Assembly (NCBI GenBank): GCA_023014485.1
Contig: JAJOZX010009058.1
Span: 1-64,000, forward strand
Reading direction: 5' to 3'
Source of the DNA: Bathynomus jamesi
Lineage: Eukaryota; Arthropoda; Malacostraca; Isopoda; Cirolanidae
Length of the DNA: 64,000 nt
In this document: in pieces, positions 20,940 through 30,004 of the stretch
Numbering within the stretch: position 1 is the first letter of the stretch
Layout of the letters: each line of letters begins with the position of its first letter
Made by a program: the position numbers and the translations under genes
The notes under the pieces: generated by a model
Databases searched by the model: none
What the model was told of the DNA's origin: nothing
The model's input: only the letters and a program-made list of their open reading frames with translations

Positions 20940-21137
20940 CAATAGTATATATATATGTTGGTCCGCGCTATAAGAACAGGAATTGTTACATTTCGGGCAT
21001 TGCACACAAGCGGGCAGAACTCCGTGGCGTTTAAAACAATCCACCGTTGCTTCGTTATTTTTAAAATATTTAGAAATGGCGCGGTAATACTCAATCTCGC
21101 AACCATCACATTCAAAACCTTCACTAGCTTCAGCCAT
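20940..21137 (-). pseudogene. Merlin/ISXO2-like transposase zinc-ribbon fragment
   Basis: From an ATG at 21137 (minus) the frame reads MAEASEGFECDGCEIEYYRA, then FKRHGVLPACVQCPKCNNSC and SYSADQH, before running into a TA repeat. HGVLP followed by V.CP.C...C.Y..DQH resembles the N-terminal zinc ribbon common in animal ISXO2-like (Merlin, IS1595-related) transposases. The catalytic domain is absent. It lies inside the hAT element, so it is either a nested remnant or captured sequence. Confidence 0.5.
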
Positions 21138-21523
21138 TGTCCTCAAACTGCGTGAGGCAAAGGAAATTCCTATGGCGCACGTCGCAAAAAGTGTCTAATT
21201 GGCCAAATCTACACAAAAAGTGTCTAATTGGCCCAATCCAGCCATGTGACAATCTGAAAACAAGTGATACGTCCACGAAACGCATTACCGTACATACAAA
21301 CACACGGAGCGCTAACACACACACACACACACAGTCTCCACGTAAAAATTATATATTAAATGAATTTTATAGCCGCGTACTAGCACAAAAAATGATTGGT
21401 ACCATCGTAAAGAGCAAGAAGAATAGTGCTACTGAAACACAACCTCTCATTTCTCGTTAGCCCCTGTGTCCAGCCAAATAGTAACCATAAATTGTATTAC
21501 AACAAATTCCGATTACATAATTA

Positions 21524-21569
21524 TAGTGATTAGATAGCATTTCGGTAGCATCGAAATGCTATCTAATCA
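21524..21569. repeat. Short perfect hairpin
   Basis: GTGATTAGATAGCATTTCG and CGAAATGCTATCTAATCAC pair over 19 bases around a GTAGCAT loop. Confidence 0.7.
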
Positions 21570-21574
21570 CTAGT

Positions 21575-21715
21575 TCACTTCACTCGGAACACATTTTTGT
21601 TGCTACGTAATAATATCAGTCGCTCCAGAGTGCTGTCACTAAGTCTGTTTCTTGTAGGGGAGAGTGTTATCCCTGCAAAGGAAAACAGGCGTTCTACAGG
21701 TGCAGAGTTTTATTT
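21575..21715 (-). pseudogene. hAT dimerisation-domain remnant
   Basis: On the minus strand the frame reads NSAPVERLFSFAGITLSPTR, then NRLSDSTLERLILLRSNKNV. This is the conserved C-terminal hAT motif (S..VERLFS.AG......R.RL......L..L..N). No catalytic part is recognisable in the remaining 2.5 kb. Confidence 0.8.
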
Positions 21716-22458
21716 CCTACATTAGGAGAAAGCCATGTATAAATGTCAAAAGTTCATTTGTGCGCATGCGTCAGATAGATGCTATATAGGCAAGATGTCA
21801 CACGACATAAGCATAAGTACGCAATGCCGTAGTTAGAACATTTATATTTTGGAACAAGATATTAATTACAAAATTATAACCAATAAAATATTTGTCTAAA
21901 ATTGTCGTTGATTTTAACACGATAATTTAATATTTGATGATTATTTTGCCATAGCATTGCTTGCGTGCTTGCGATTTTTTTAACCCTTGAATATACTCTT
22001 TGTTGGGCGATCGGGCCGCCATCTATTGGATTTCTATGAAATTATTCACAAGTCCATATTACAATTTACACATTGGTTCATAATACACTGCTTTCCCCTA
22101 GATTATTAATAAACAAATAACGAATCATTTATATACAAAATAAAAACTTACCTTCAAGTGTGTATAGAGATTTGTAATCGAATTTGTCACAGCAAAAACC
22201 ACGTGATTACGCAACATGCGTGTACACTTAACTTTAGTCCTGTATTTACGTTTTATTTTAAAATATTTACCATCAAAAAGTGGGTGCAATCATTGCACCC
22301 ACTTTCACCTGTATTAATACTAGAGCTAGTGCCACTGGACGACGTCGACGCCATAGTTTCGGATAACTACCTGTAGTACCGGGTACTTGTAGCTTGAAAG
22401 ACTATAACACAACCACTACCACGCACGAAAGGATATGGTTGAGGACTGAGTCCTACCT

Positions 22459-22525
22459 GAGGCAGAGGGTGTGCACTATCACGTGATCATGTTTGATCAC
22501 GTGATGGTGCACTCCCTCTGCCTCT
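22459..22525. repeat. Palindrome with TCACGTGA cores
   Basis: GAGGCAGAGGGTGTGCACTA-TCACGTGATCA and its inverse TGATCACGTGATGGTGCACT-CCCTCTGCCTC pair over about 30 bases around a TGTT loop, with one asymmetry. A smaller hairpin, GTGGGTGCAATCATTGCACC-CAC, lies at 22280-22302. Confidence 0.75.
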
Positions 22526-22649
22526 ACATATCACTTATACTGATCATATCATTGCATGTTGAGAACTGCAATGATGTGATCGGGATGCATTGTGCTGCTG
22601 TGCATCGGTAAAATCGGCAGAAAGAGCAAACTTATTCACATGTATTTAC

Positions 22650-22857
22650 TATTTGTATTTAAATACTGTATAATGTATTTAAATACATTGTATTTAATAC
22701 TGTATAATGTATTTAAATACATTGTATTTAGATACTGTATAATGTATTTAAATACATTGTATTTAAATACTGTATAATGTATTTAAATACTTGAAAATTA
22801 ATGGATTTAAAAATACATTGTTAAATACACGAATGTATTTAAATATGTATTTAAATA
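22650..22857. repeat. GTATTTAAATACATT tandem repeat (hAT subterminal)
   Basis: Units of ACTGTATAATGTATTTAAAT-ACATTGTATTTA recur about five times, all built on the palindrome GTATTTAAATAC also present at the other hAT end. Confidence 0.85.
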
Positions 22858-23097
22858 CAGGGTGTTCGGAAAGTCACTGTGCACTTATAAATTAATGTTA
22901 ATTAATGAAGAACTGACAAAGGTGTTTCAAAATAAAATAAGACGGGTCCAGGCCTGTATTGCTGTTAAAGGACATCACTTTCAACACCTTTTATAAGTTC
23001 TGATGGTCCCATCCATAACCTCTATCATATATGCAATGTTATACTATTGTATGCTATTAAATAAATATAAGTGCACAGTGACTTTCCGAACACCCTG
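22858..23097 (+). mobile_element. mariner-type MITE with transposase C-terminus
   Basis: CAGGGTGTTCGGAAAGTCAC and GTGACTTTCCGAACACCCTG are perfect inverted ends flanked by TA. At 22902-22998 a frame encodes EELTKVFQNKIRRVQACIAV and KGHHFQHLL with a stop, the C-terminus typical of DD41D-type transposases. The rest of the gene is deleted. The insertion sits in the GTATTTAAATAC array of the host hAT element. Confidence 0.88.
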
Positions 23098-23639
23098 TAC
23101 ATTTGTATTTAAATACTGCCCATCTCTGACTATCCAGACTGTTCAGAGAGAGTCCATAACAGTTTGGTAATATATTTATTAAATTGGGTTAAATTAGGCT
23201 AGGATACGTTAGATTAGAATAGGTTAAACTAGTTAGGTTTGGTTAGTAATTTGGGTCCAATAGACTCCGTCTCTGAACCTCAGTTATTAAAAATTAACCA
23301 AATACATACAAAAAACTCAATTAACCCTGAAAAGGGATCTTTTAAACTATTTTCCTCCCAAACATACTCTTTCCAACAATCACCACCCCAATGTTGATCT
23401 TTTCAACTATATCCCCCCCCCCAAAAGTATAAACCCTGCAAATTAACCAAAATAAGATAAGAAAACAATACCTCGTTAAGGTTTCGTGCGTCGGTCTCTC
23501 TTCACACGAAGGTCTAGCTGGTGGCCCCGCCTCTAGGCCTGGCTTGGTGGAGGAGCGAGTTGCTCTCTTGCGCTTTCCACCGCGCATAGCCAGGTACACC
23601 CGGCTCATCTGGTACCGTCCTGAACCAGGCATCTAGTCT

Positions 23640-25584
23640 TCTCTTGAAGACTTCAACTTTGTCCCCTGTAACGTTTCTGAGGTCTTTTGGAAACTAGTTA
23701 AAAAGTCTTGGCCCCCTGACAACCAAGCTATTTTCCTTCAGTGTTGAGGAGGTCCCTTGTCGGGCCTTTATTTGGGAACACTACATATTCTGCTTTCCTA
23801 TTGTTCAGCGTTGTTTGGATGGTAATTGGGTTTAGTTTGAGGTTTGGTACCAGTTTTTCGATCATTTTCCATATGTAGATTATGGTATACCTCTCTCTTC
23901 TTCTTTCCAGGGAGTACAGATTTAGTTTACGTAGTCTTTCCCAGTAGTTGAGTTCTTTGCAGCCGTCAATCTTGTCTGTGAAATGGCTTTGCGTTTCTTC
24001 TAGTTTATGAGTTTCTTCCTTTTTATATGGGGACGTCAAAACTTAGCAGTATTCAAGTTTTGGTATGATCAGTGTTCTCAGCAGGGAAATCATTACTGTC
24101 CTGTCCCTCCTTTTAAACGTTCTTAGTACCTGTCCCACGACTCTTTTTGCTTTGTTTATTGCTATCTGATTTTGTGTCTCGAATTTGGCATCATCGGTCA
24201 TTATCACCCCCAAGTCGACCACTTTCATACTTCTCTGAATTTCCCGTCTATCTGGAGCATAATATGCAGTCTAAGTTCTTCATTTCTACCATTTCTCAAG
24301 AGCTGAAATTTCTCGGTGTTAAATGTCATAGTGTTGTCTTCTAACCATTTGTATATTTTGTTTGTGTTCCTCTGCAAGACCTCCACTTCATTTGCATCGC
24401 TGATTTTTCTGCTGATCTTTGTATCATCTGCAAATGATGTTACTATACTGTTGCTATTAACTCCACTGTCTATGTCTGTTAGCATGATAATGAACAGGAG
24501 TGGGGCCAGTACTGTACCTTGTGGTACTGAGCTGCGTACTTCTGATTCTGATGATGATACACCTTGAATTTGGACGACCTGTAGTCGTTCTCTGAGGAAG
24601 TTATAGATCCATTTCCCCACTTTGCCTGTTATTCCCATATGTTTCATTTTATGTGCTATTATACTCTTATACCATGATCGCACTTGTCGAAAGCTTTAGC
24701 AAAATTCGTGTATATGACATCATAGTTTTCATTGCCTTCAAGCGCATCTAGGATATTGTTATAATGTTCTATAAGTTGTGATGAGCATGATCTTCCCGAT
24801 CGGAATCTGTGCTGATTTTCGTTGAATCTTTCCAGTGTCTCCAAGAAGTCATAGATTTTCTCTGACTATTCTTTCAAATATTTTGGTGAGGTGGGATGTC
24901 AATGACACTGGTCTATAGTTCTTTGCTTGAGATCTATCCCCGCCTTTATATATTGGGACAATGATGCTCGGTATTTTCCCAGTGTCTAGGGATCTTCTCC
25001 ATATCCAGTATAAGGGTGTAGCCATTTCATTTTTACAGTTTTTAATTAATAGTGCGTTCATTTGTCCGGACCTGCAGCTGAATGTGATTTCATTTGTCCT
25101 ATAGCTCTCGCTACATCTTCTGGGGTAAAATCAAAGTCTGTTATACATTCTCCTTGCAATTTTTCTTTGAATAATGCATTTATGTCAGTTATCGCTTTGT
25201 CACTTTTTGGGGTACTGAAGACCGATTCATACTGGGTTCTCAATGTTTCAGATATTTCTTTTAGATCGTCTGTTAGTTCATTATTCCCTTTCCTTAAGGG
25301 CCCGATAGTAGCGCGCGTTTTTGTTTTCCTTTTCGCATAGCTGTAGAAGTATTTTGGATTTTCCTTTATTGCTTCTACTACCTTTTCCTCTTCCCTGTTT
25401 GTATGGCCTTTTATCAGTGTTTGTATTTCCCTATCGACACTCTCCAGTTTTTCTTGTATTACTTTTCTGGCATTGTTGTCTCCGCAATTTGTTAACTTCG
25501 TCGCTACTCTCTTTCTTTTGCGGAATATTCTCTTTTGCCTCTCTAGCCAGTTCCTCTTTCCTTTTGGTTGTGCTTTCGGAGTAT
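23640..25584 (-). pseudogene. LINE reverse transcriptase (copy 1), broken
   Basis: In minus order the pieces read DFTPEDVARAIGQMKSHSAA-GPD, IPSIIVPIYKGGDRSQAKNY-RPVSLTS, ENQHRFRSGRSCSSQLIEHY, then motif A FAKAFDKCDHG, motif B SVPQGTVLAPLLFIIMLTDI and motif C FADDTKI with both catalytic Asp. The thumb and C-terminal region (RLRKLNLYSLERRRERYTII, IEKLVPNLKLNPITIQTTL) follow to about 23640. At least four frameshifts or stops separate the pieces. This is an APE-type non-LTR reverse transcriptase; the style of the C-terminus suggests the CR1/Jockey group, but the clade is an inference. Confidence 0.85.
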
Positions 25585-26631
25585 TATCATCATCTTCTTC
25601 TTCAGCTCCCAGGTAAGCTAGTCAGCCTGTCAGTGGAGCCAGCCTCCTTCGCCTCGCCACTCCGCCCTGTCCAGCAGCACTCCCGTTTCTTGGAGCTCTT
25701 GCATGCTGGGCAAGTCGTATCTTCGCATGCTCTCCTCCACTTCGTTCCTCCATCTCCTTCTCGGTCTCCCTCGCGGTCTTCTGCCATTCCCTGGTCTCCA
25801 CTCCCAGCACCTCCTCGTAGTTCTCCCCTCCTTCATTCTCTCCAAGTGGCCCAACCATCTCAATTTGGCAACGTCGATTTTTCGAAATCAGCGTTACTCC
25901 CACATTGGCTCTTATTTCTTCATTCCTTATCCTATCTCTTCGCGTCTTTCTCAGAATAGTCCTCAGCGGTCTCATTTCTGCCGCCTAAATTCTGCTTCGA
26001 TCTGCCATGCGCATTTTCCAGTGTTCCGACCCATAAATCAGTATTGGTGTTAAAACTGTTTCGAAGATTATTTTCTTACTCCCAAGAGGCGTATGTTCAT
26101 CTCTCAGTAGCGGGTATAACATTCCGACATTTTTACTAAACTTTGCAATTCTTTCAGTTATTTCTTGTATATTACCGCTTTCTTTAGTAAACATACTCCC
26201 TAGATCTTTAAATTTTTCAACATTTCTTATTTCCTTATCTCCTATTTGAACTCCAAATTCTCCTTCGTCTCTTCGACATACACTTAATATTTCTGTCTTT
26301 TCTACATTCATTTTCATTCCCCCCTCCTTCGAACATTCATTCCAATCAATTAAAGCTTGTTCTATATCTTCTCTCTCTGTCATCCAGAATGCTATGTCAT
26401 CTGCATATACCATTATTATTATTCATTTCATGACGTCGCTTGAAACTTGCAATTACTGTGTCATGTAGGCTATAAACAGGAGTGGTGATATAACACTGCC
26501 CTGCTTCACCCCTGTTCTTACTTCAAACCACTCATCATTTTTGTGTCCAGTCCTTACTTTGCATTCGCTAACTTGATACAAACTTTTCAAAGCCCTAAGA
26601 AGTGTCCCCCTTACCCCATAAACCTATTCTA
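25585..26631 (-). mobile_element. Second LINE nested in LINE copy 1, with 11-bp TSD
   Basis: TTTCGGAGTAT at 25574-25584 and TTTCGGAGCAT at 26632-26642 flank the insertion; LINE copy 2 has the uninterrupted TTTCGGAGCAT at about 40782. On the minus strand the element runs from motif B of a reverse transcriptase to its 3' end, which finishes in a GATGATGATAATA tail. It is 5'-truncated. Confidence 0.85.
25622..26590 (-). pseudogene. LINE reverse transcriptase C-terminal half (second LINE)
   Basis: Minus-strand pieces in order: SLYQVSECKVRTGHKNDEWF, then motif B VRTGVKQGSVISPLLFIAYM, motif C YADDIAFW at about 26390-26410, KFKDLGSMFTKESGNIQEIT (a thumb-region signature), ILIYGSEHWKM, and the C-terminal RWLGHLERMKEGRTTRRCWE followed by RPRGRPRRRWRNEVEE. 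The order and wording fit a LINE that uses YADD, unlike the FADD host LINE, so two lineages are nested. Frameshifts lie near 26420 and 25980. Confidence 0.82.
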
Positions 26632-26642
26632 TTTCGGAGCAT

Positions 26643-27378
26643 ATTTTTCCAAAATTCTCAACGTCTTTTCTTCTAAGGTTGTTAGCATTTCCTCAGTTGT
26701 CTTATTCTCTAAAGCTGTTCTCTACTCTATTTGGGTCATGTGTGATCTGATTTCTTTCCAATTTATGGTTTTGGAGTTTAGGTCAAAAGCCCCAAATTTG
26801 CTTCTTCCTTCCGTATGTGTATTGTCTTTTAAAGTTATCGCCATATTTGTTGATAACTCAATTATATTGTGGTCTGAGATAATAGTTCGTGTTATTTATG
26901 AATACCAGATCTAGGCAGTTATTTTTCCTGGTATTTTCTGTTATCTCCTGTATCAGCATAAACTCGTTTGTGAGAGCCATCAGCATTTTTGCTTGCTCCT
27001 GGTCCTCTCTTGTGCCCCCCTTATCTTGCTGTATAAATATATTTCTACCCACCTTTTTATATTTTATAAATGGGAAATTAAAATCGCCACAGAGTATTAT
27101 ATTAGGGGATGGAGAGTTTACGGACTTTATTAGGGTTCTGATATCATCAATGGCATCCGAAAATTTTTCATTTGAAGAGTTTGGAGGTCTATATGAATAT
27201 CAGTACCACGTTTAGTTTCTCTATTTTCACTGCAAGGGTTTCCACGAAGCTGTTGGATTTACTTATTATCGTCTCTGTCATATGCCTCTCATGTATATAA
27301 ATAGCATAGCCACCTTTACGTCTCTTTGTTCTATCCGCTCTTAATAAGTTTAATCTATAGATATGCAACTCCTTATCG
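26643..27378 (-). pseudogene. LINE endonuclease domain remnant (copy 1)
   Basis: Reading on the minus strand: LLRADRTKRRKGGYAIYIHE, matching the APE endonuclease region RxDRxxRxGGGVAIYI, and further down ALTNEFMLIQEITENTRKNN-CLDLVF, the segment before the SDH catalytic motif of APE endonucleases. The N-terminal catalytic part is missing because the copy is 5'-truncated. Confidence 0.75.
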
Positions 27379-27386
27379 AATAACAA

Positions 27387-27610
27387 CAAATTTATTGTTT
27401 ATTGCAAACATATAATAAATAGAGAACCATTATTTACATAGGATAAAATTTGAATGCCCGGTTAGGTCGACTGTACGCCCTTGACGATTGGTTAGGTTTA
27501 GTCGTGATATTTTCGTTAGTTTTAACGAAAATATCACGACTAAACCTAACCAATCGTCAAGGGCGTACAGTTGACCTAGCCGAGCATTCACTGAACCTAA
27601 CCGGGTATTC
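27387..27610. repeat. TTAGG-bearing foldback arms (copy 2)
   Basis: GAATGCCCGGTTAGGTCGAC-TGTACGCCCTTGACG meets its inverse at TTTTCGTTAGTTTTAACGAA (about 27508-27527), giving an almost perfect hairpin of about 66 bases per arm, 27452-27592. Further GCCCGGTTAG-type half units (inverted) follow to 27670. Confidence 0.85.
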
Positions 27611-27668
27611 AGTGGGCTAACTTAACCGGGCAGTCAATTAACTTAACCGGGCATTCAATTAACCTAAC

Positions 27669-28075
27669 CAGGCATCCCATAAGTCCGGCATCATAGGAGA
27701 AATTCATATTTTTCTATTTCTACAAACCATAATTCATATTTTTCTCTTTCTACAGGCCATAATGTCTGTGAGCAAGGAAGAACGAATCCAGATAATTCTA
27801 CTCATAGGAAATCGGAGTCAAAGAGAGGCCGCTGCTGAATTTAACAGACTGCATCCAGACACACAACTCTGTGTTATGGCTCGCGGTCTGGATGCAGTCT
27901 GTTAAATTCAGCAGCGGCCTCTCTTTGACTCCGATTTCCTATGAGTAGAATTATCTGGATTCGTTCTTCCTTGCTCACAGACATTATGGCCTGTAGAAAG
28001 AGAAAAATATTAATTATGTTTGTAGAAATAGAAAAATATGAATTTCTCCTATGATGCCGGACTTATGGGGCACCC

Positions 28076-28076
<1 letters not shown>
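27669..28076. mobile_element. Snap-back mariner: two 5' ends in inverted orientation
   Basis: From 27680 the sequence follows the 5' end of the 8855-9603 element, including ATGTCTGTGAGCAAGGAAGA (the transposase start), to GACTGCATCCAGAC at about 27860. It then reads back out as the inverse of the same 5' region to ATGCCGGACTTATGGGGCAC. The centre ACACAACTCTGTGTTATGGC-TCGCGGTC is the inverse of bases about 9044-9070 of that element. The product is a palindrome of about 190 bases per arm with no 3' end. Confidence 0.85.
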
Positions 28077-28109
<33 letters not shown>

Positions 28110-28134
28110 CATATATATATCGAAACCTACGGTA

Positions 28135-28490
28135 AAATTATTGAATGCCCGGTTAGGTCAACTGTGCGCCCTTGACGATTGGTTAGGTTAAGTCGTGATA
28201 TTTTCGTTAAAACGCGGAATATTTTTTCTACCCGCACGAAGGGTAGCAAAACTAACTGAATGCCTGGTTAGGTTAATTGAATGCCCGGTTACGTCAACTG
28301 AATACCCGATTAGGTTCATTGAATATCCGGTTAGGTCAACTGTACGGCCTTGACGATTGGTTAGGTTTAGTCGTGACATTTTCGTTAAAACTAATGAAAA
28401 TATCACTTCTAAACCTAACCAATCGTCAAGGGCGTAACAGTTGACCTAATCGGGCATTCAAATTTTATCCTATGTAAATAATGGTTCTCT
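28135..28490. repeat. TTAGG-bearing foldback arms (copy 3)
   Basis: GAATGCCCGGTTAGGTCAAC-TGTGCGCCC at 28142, four degenerate GAATRCCCGGTTAGGTYAAY units, then an inverted end CAAGGGCGTAACAGTTGACC at about 28424-28443. The outer sequence AAATTTTATCCTATGTAAAT (28459 on) is the inverse of 27425-27450, so copies 2 and 3 are arms of one larger foldback. Confidence 0.8.
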
Positions 28491-28525
28491 ATAAACCGGA
28501 AATATGATAGAATATAATAGAATTT

Positions 28526-28592
28526 TCAAGATACATATCTTCAAGATACATATCTTCAAGATACATATCTTCAAGATACATATCTTAAAAAT
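28526..28592. repeat. 15-bp tandem repeat TTCAAGATACATATC
   Basis: Four units lie within a wider inverted flank AATAGAATTTT...AAAATTCTATT. Confidence 0.9.
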
Positions 28593-28681
28593 TCTATTAT
28601 ATAAATAAGATAAGTAAAACCTGTTGAATTATCTCCCCCCTCTCTGAAGCTGGGGTGGGGGGAAATAGTTTAAAAGATCCC

Positions 28682-30000
28682 TGAACACTCAGCCAAACAG
28701 TACTGCCTGCACCAAAACATCAATACAAATTTGGCTCGAAACTGAACCCAATTATTCAATGCATATTTTAATTTATTAAAAAAATAAATATCTCAAATAA
28801 AACAAGAGATCTGAATGGTTCCACATAAATGCTAAATAAGAGGAGGCACGCGATTGGTTGCTGCCAAAAGGAACTGTGACGTCAAGTGGAAGGGCGTTCT
28901 TGATTGGCTAAAAAGATAGTAGGTCATTGTCGAAAGATGGCGCTCTTTTTGTTTTAAATGTGTGTATTTTTTGTGTACACAGTGTGTTTGGACTTGTAAC
29001 CAATTAATCAAGGGGATACTTTCGAAAACTGGAAAACACTAACAGAAAAAACACATACACACAACTCAGAACTAAGCCCAAGCATTAACAGGCTGATTTG
29101 CCGGCCCAACCTCACCCAGTTGCCAGCAGCTGGGAGCGAACTCAGTCTCACAGCCTAAATAATTCAATAAATACTGAATATGTTATCCAAAACGATAACA
29201 TTTTCTAACCATTTACTGTCGTGGAGCGAAACTTGAAAAATAAAAATCCCAAGTTCGACTGACGATACGAGTTGCTTTGCCCCATCTGCACGAGTTGAAA
29301 TAATTTGGGGGTTTCGGGGTGGGGAGATTGAAATTAGCATATATAAAATACTTTTTTTTTTTTTTAAAGTGTGCTTTGACTCTAATGCTAAAAATGTTAT
29401 TTTTTGACATCACGAACGAAGTGATAAAGCGAAATTGTCGTGTCTGTTTTTATCTCATTAATGCTTTGACATAGCAACATAAAATTAGTCATTTTTAAAA
29501 TTATAATTTATCATCCAAGAGCTAAATCTAGAAAACAAATATATGTTAAATTTATTTTTAAATAATTTTGAATATTTTATTTAAAAAAAAAATATATATA
29601 TATGTATATATTTTTTTTTTTTTTTTTTTAGTTCAGGAAGAACCGATTCGCCTCTATTTAAAGGGCATATCTCAGCGGAAAAACAAAGAAAAAGTGAGAG
29701 AAAGACAGAGGAAAAAGAAAGGGTGGAGGGGACAGTCGAAGTGGAAAAAGACCAAGGATGACAAGGACTGCAGGGTCGAGCCCCATCATCCTTGGGTGCT
29801 AGGGCCGGGAGGGCGCACGTGAAACCTCCAGGAACAAGCACGTACAAACGAGCACAAAGAGCACTCAAGAGCACGAGCTTAGAACCCCCTTGCGGGGATA
29901 TATATATATATATACTTATTTTTATGGGGGGGGGGCTTACTTATTTTGAGTGGGGACCTTTCATTACGCTCATATTTTGTTTTCATTAAAAATATATACA
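28682..30000. other. Unassigned; low-complexity A/T and G runs
   Basis: No gene was recognised. A/T homopolymer runs occur at 29350-29365 and 29580-29630. A lysine/arginine-rich reading frame at about 29640-29822 has no familiar domain and starts in a TA repeat, so it is not called. Segment 29072-29110 resembles 16441-16480. Confidence 0.45.
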
Positions 30001-30004
30001 TATA

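Larger units (their letters stand above)
20412..23128 (-). mobile_element. hAT transposon, 2.7 kb, with 8-bp TSD ACTATCCA
   Basis: The ends CAGAGATGGGCACTAAATAC and GTATTTAAATACTGCCCATC-TCTG are inverted repeats, and the 8 bases ACTATCCA flank both sides (20404-20411 and 23129-23136). Both ends contain arrays of GTATTTAAATAC words (20412-20560 and 22650-22860). Inside are a hAT dimerisation remnant (minus), a Merlin-like zinc-ribbon fragment (minus), two strong hairpins and a nested mariner MITE. Confidence 0.92.
23471..27378 (-). mobile_element. CR1/Jockey-like LINE (copy 1), 5'-truncated
   Basis: The exact limits come from the empty site at about 62690-62710 (ACAAAACAATAACAACAAAT): here the same sequence is split after AACAATA at 23470 and resumes AATAACAACA at 27379, leaving a 4-base AATA duplication. 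On the minus strand the order is endonuclease C-terminus, linker, reverse transcriptase, 3' region. A second LINE is nested at 25585-26631. Related copies: 38406-41200 (copy 2) and 31214-32330 (copy 3). Confidence 0.85.
23335..28681. mobile_element. Foldback element with 24-bp inverted ends, opened by LINE
   Basis: GGGATCTTTTAAACTATTTT at 23335 is the inverse of AAATAGTTTAAAAGATCCC ending at 28681; possible 5-6 base direct repeats (CCTGAA) flank them. The left interior (23360-23470) and the part after the LINE (27379-27460) match, in order, an uninterrupted copy at 62565-62800. The right half holds long TTAGG-bearing inverted arms. A LINE occupies 23471-27378 and a mariner snap-back 27669-28076. 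Confidence 0.65.

Noticed and set aside
25321..25959. Longest plus-strand reading frame in this region (212 codons)
   Set aside because: It is the antisense of the two nested LINE reverse transcriptases on the minus strand, and its composition shows no domain of its own.
29568..29822. Lys/Arg-rich reading frame at 29.6-29.8 kb
   Set aside because: It begins inside a TA/T homopolymer run, has no recognisable domain and no second copy, so I do not call a gene.
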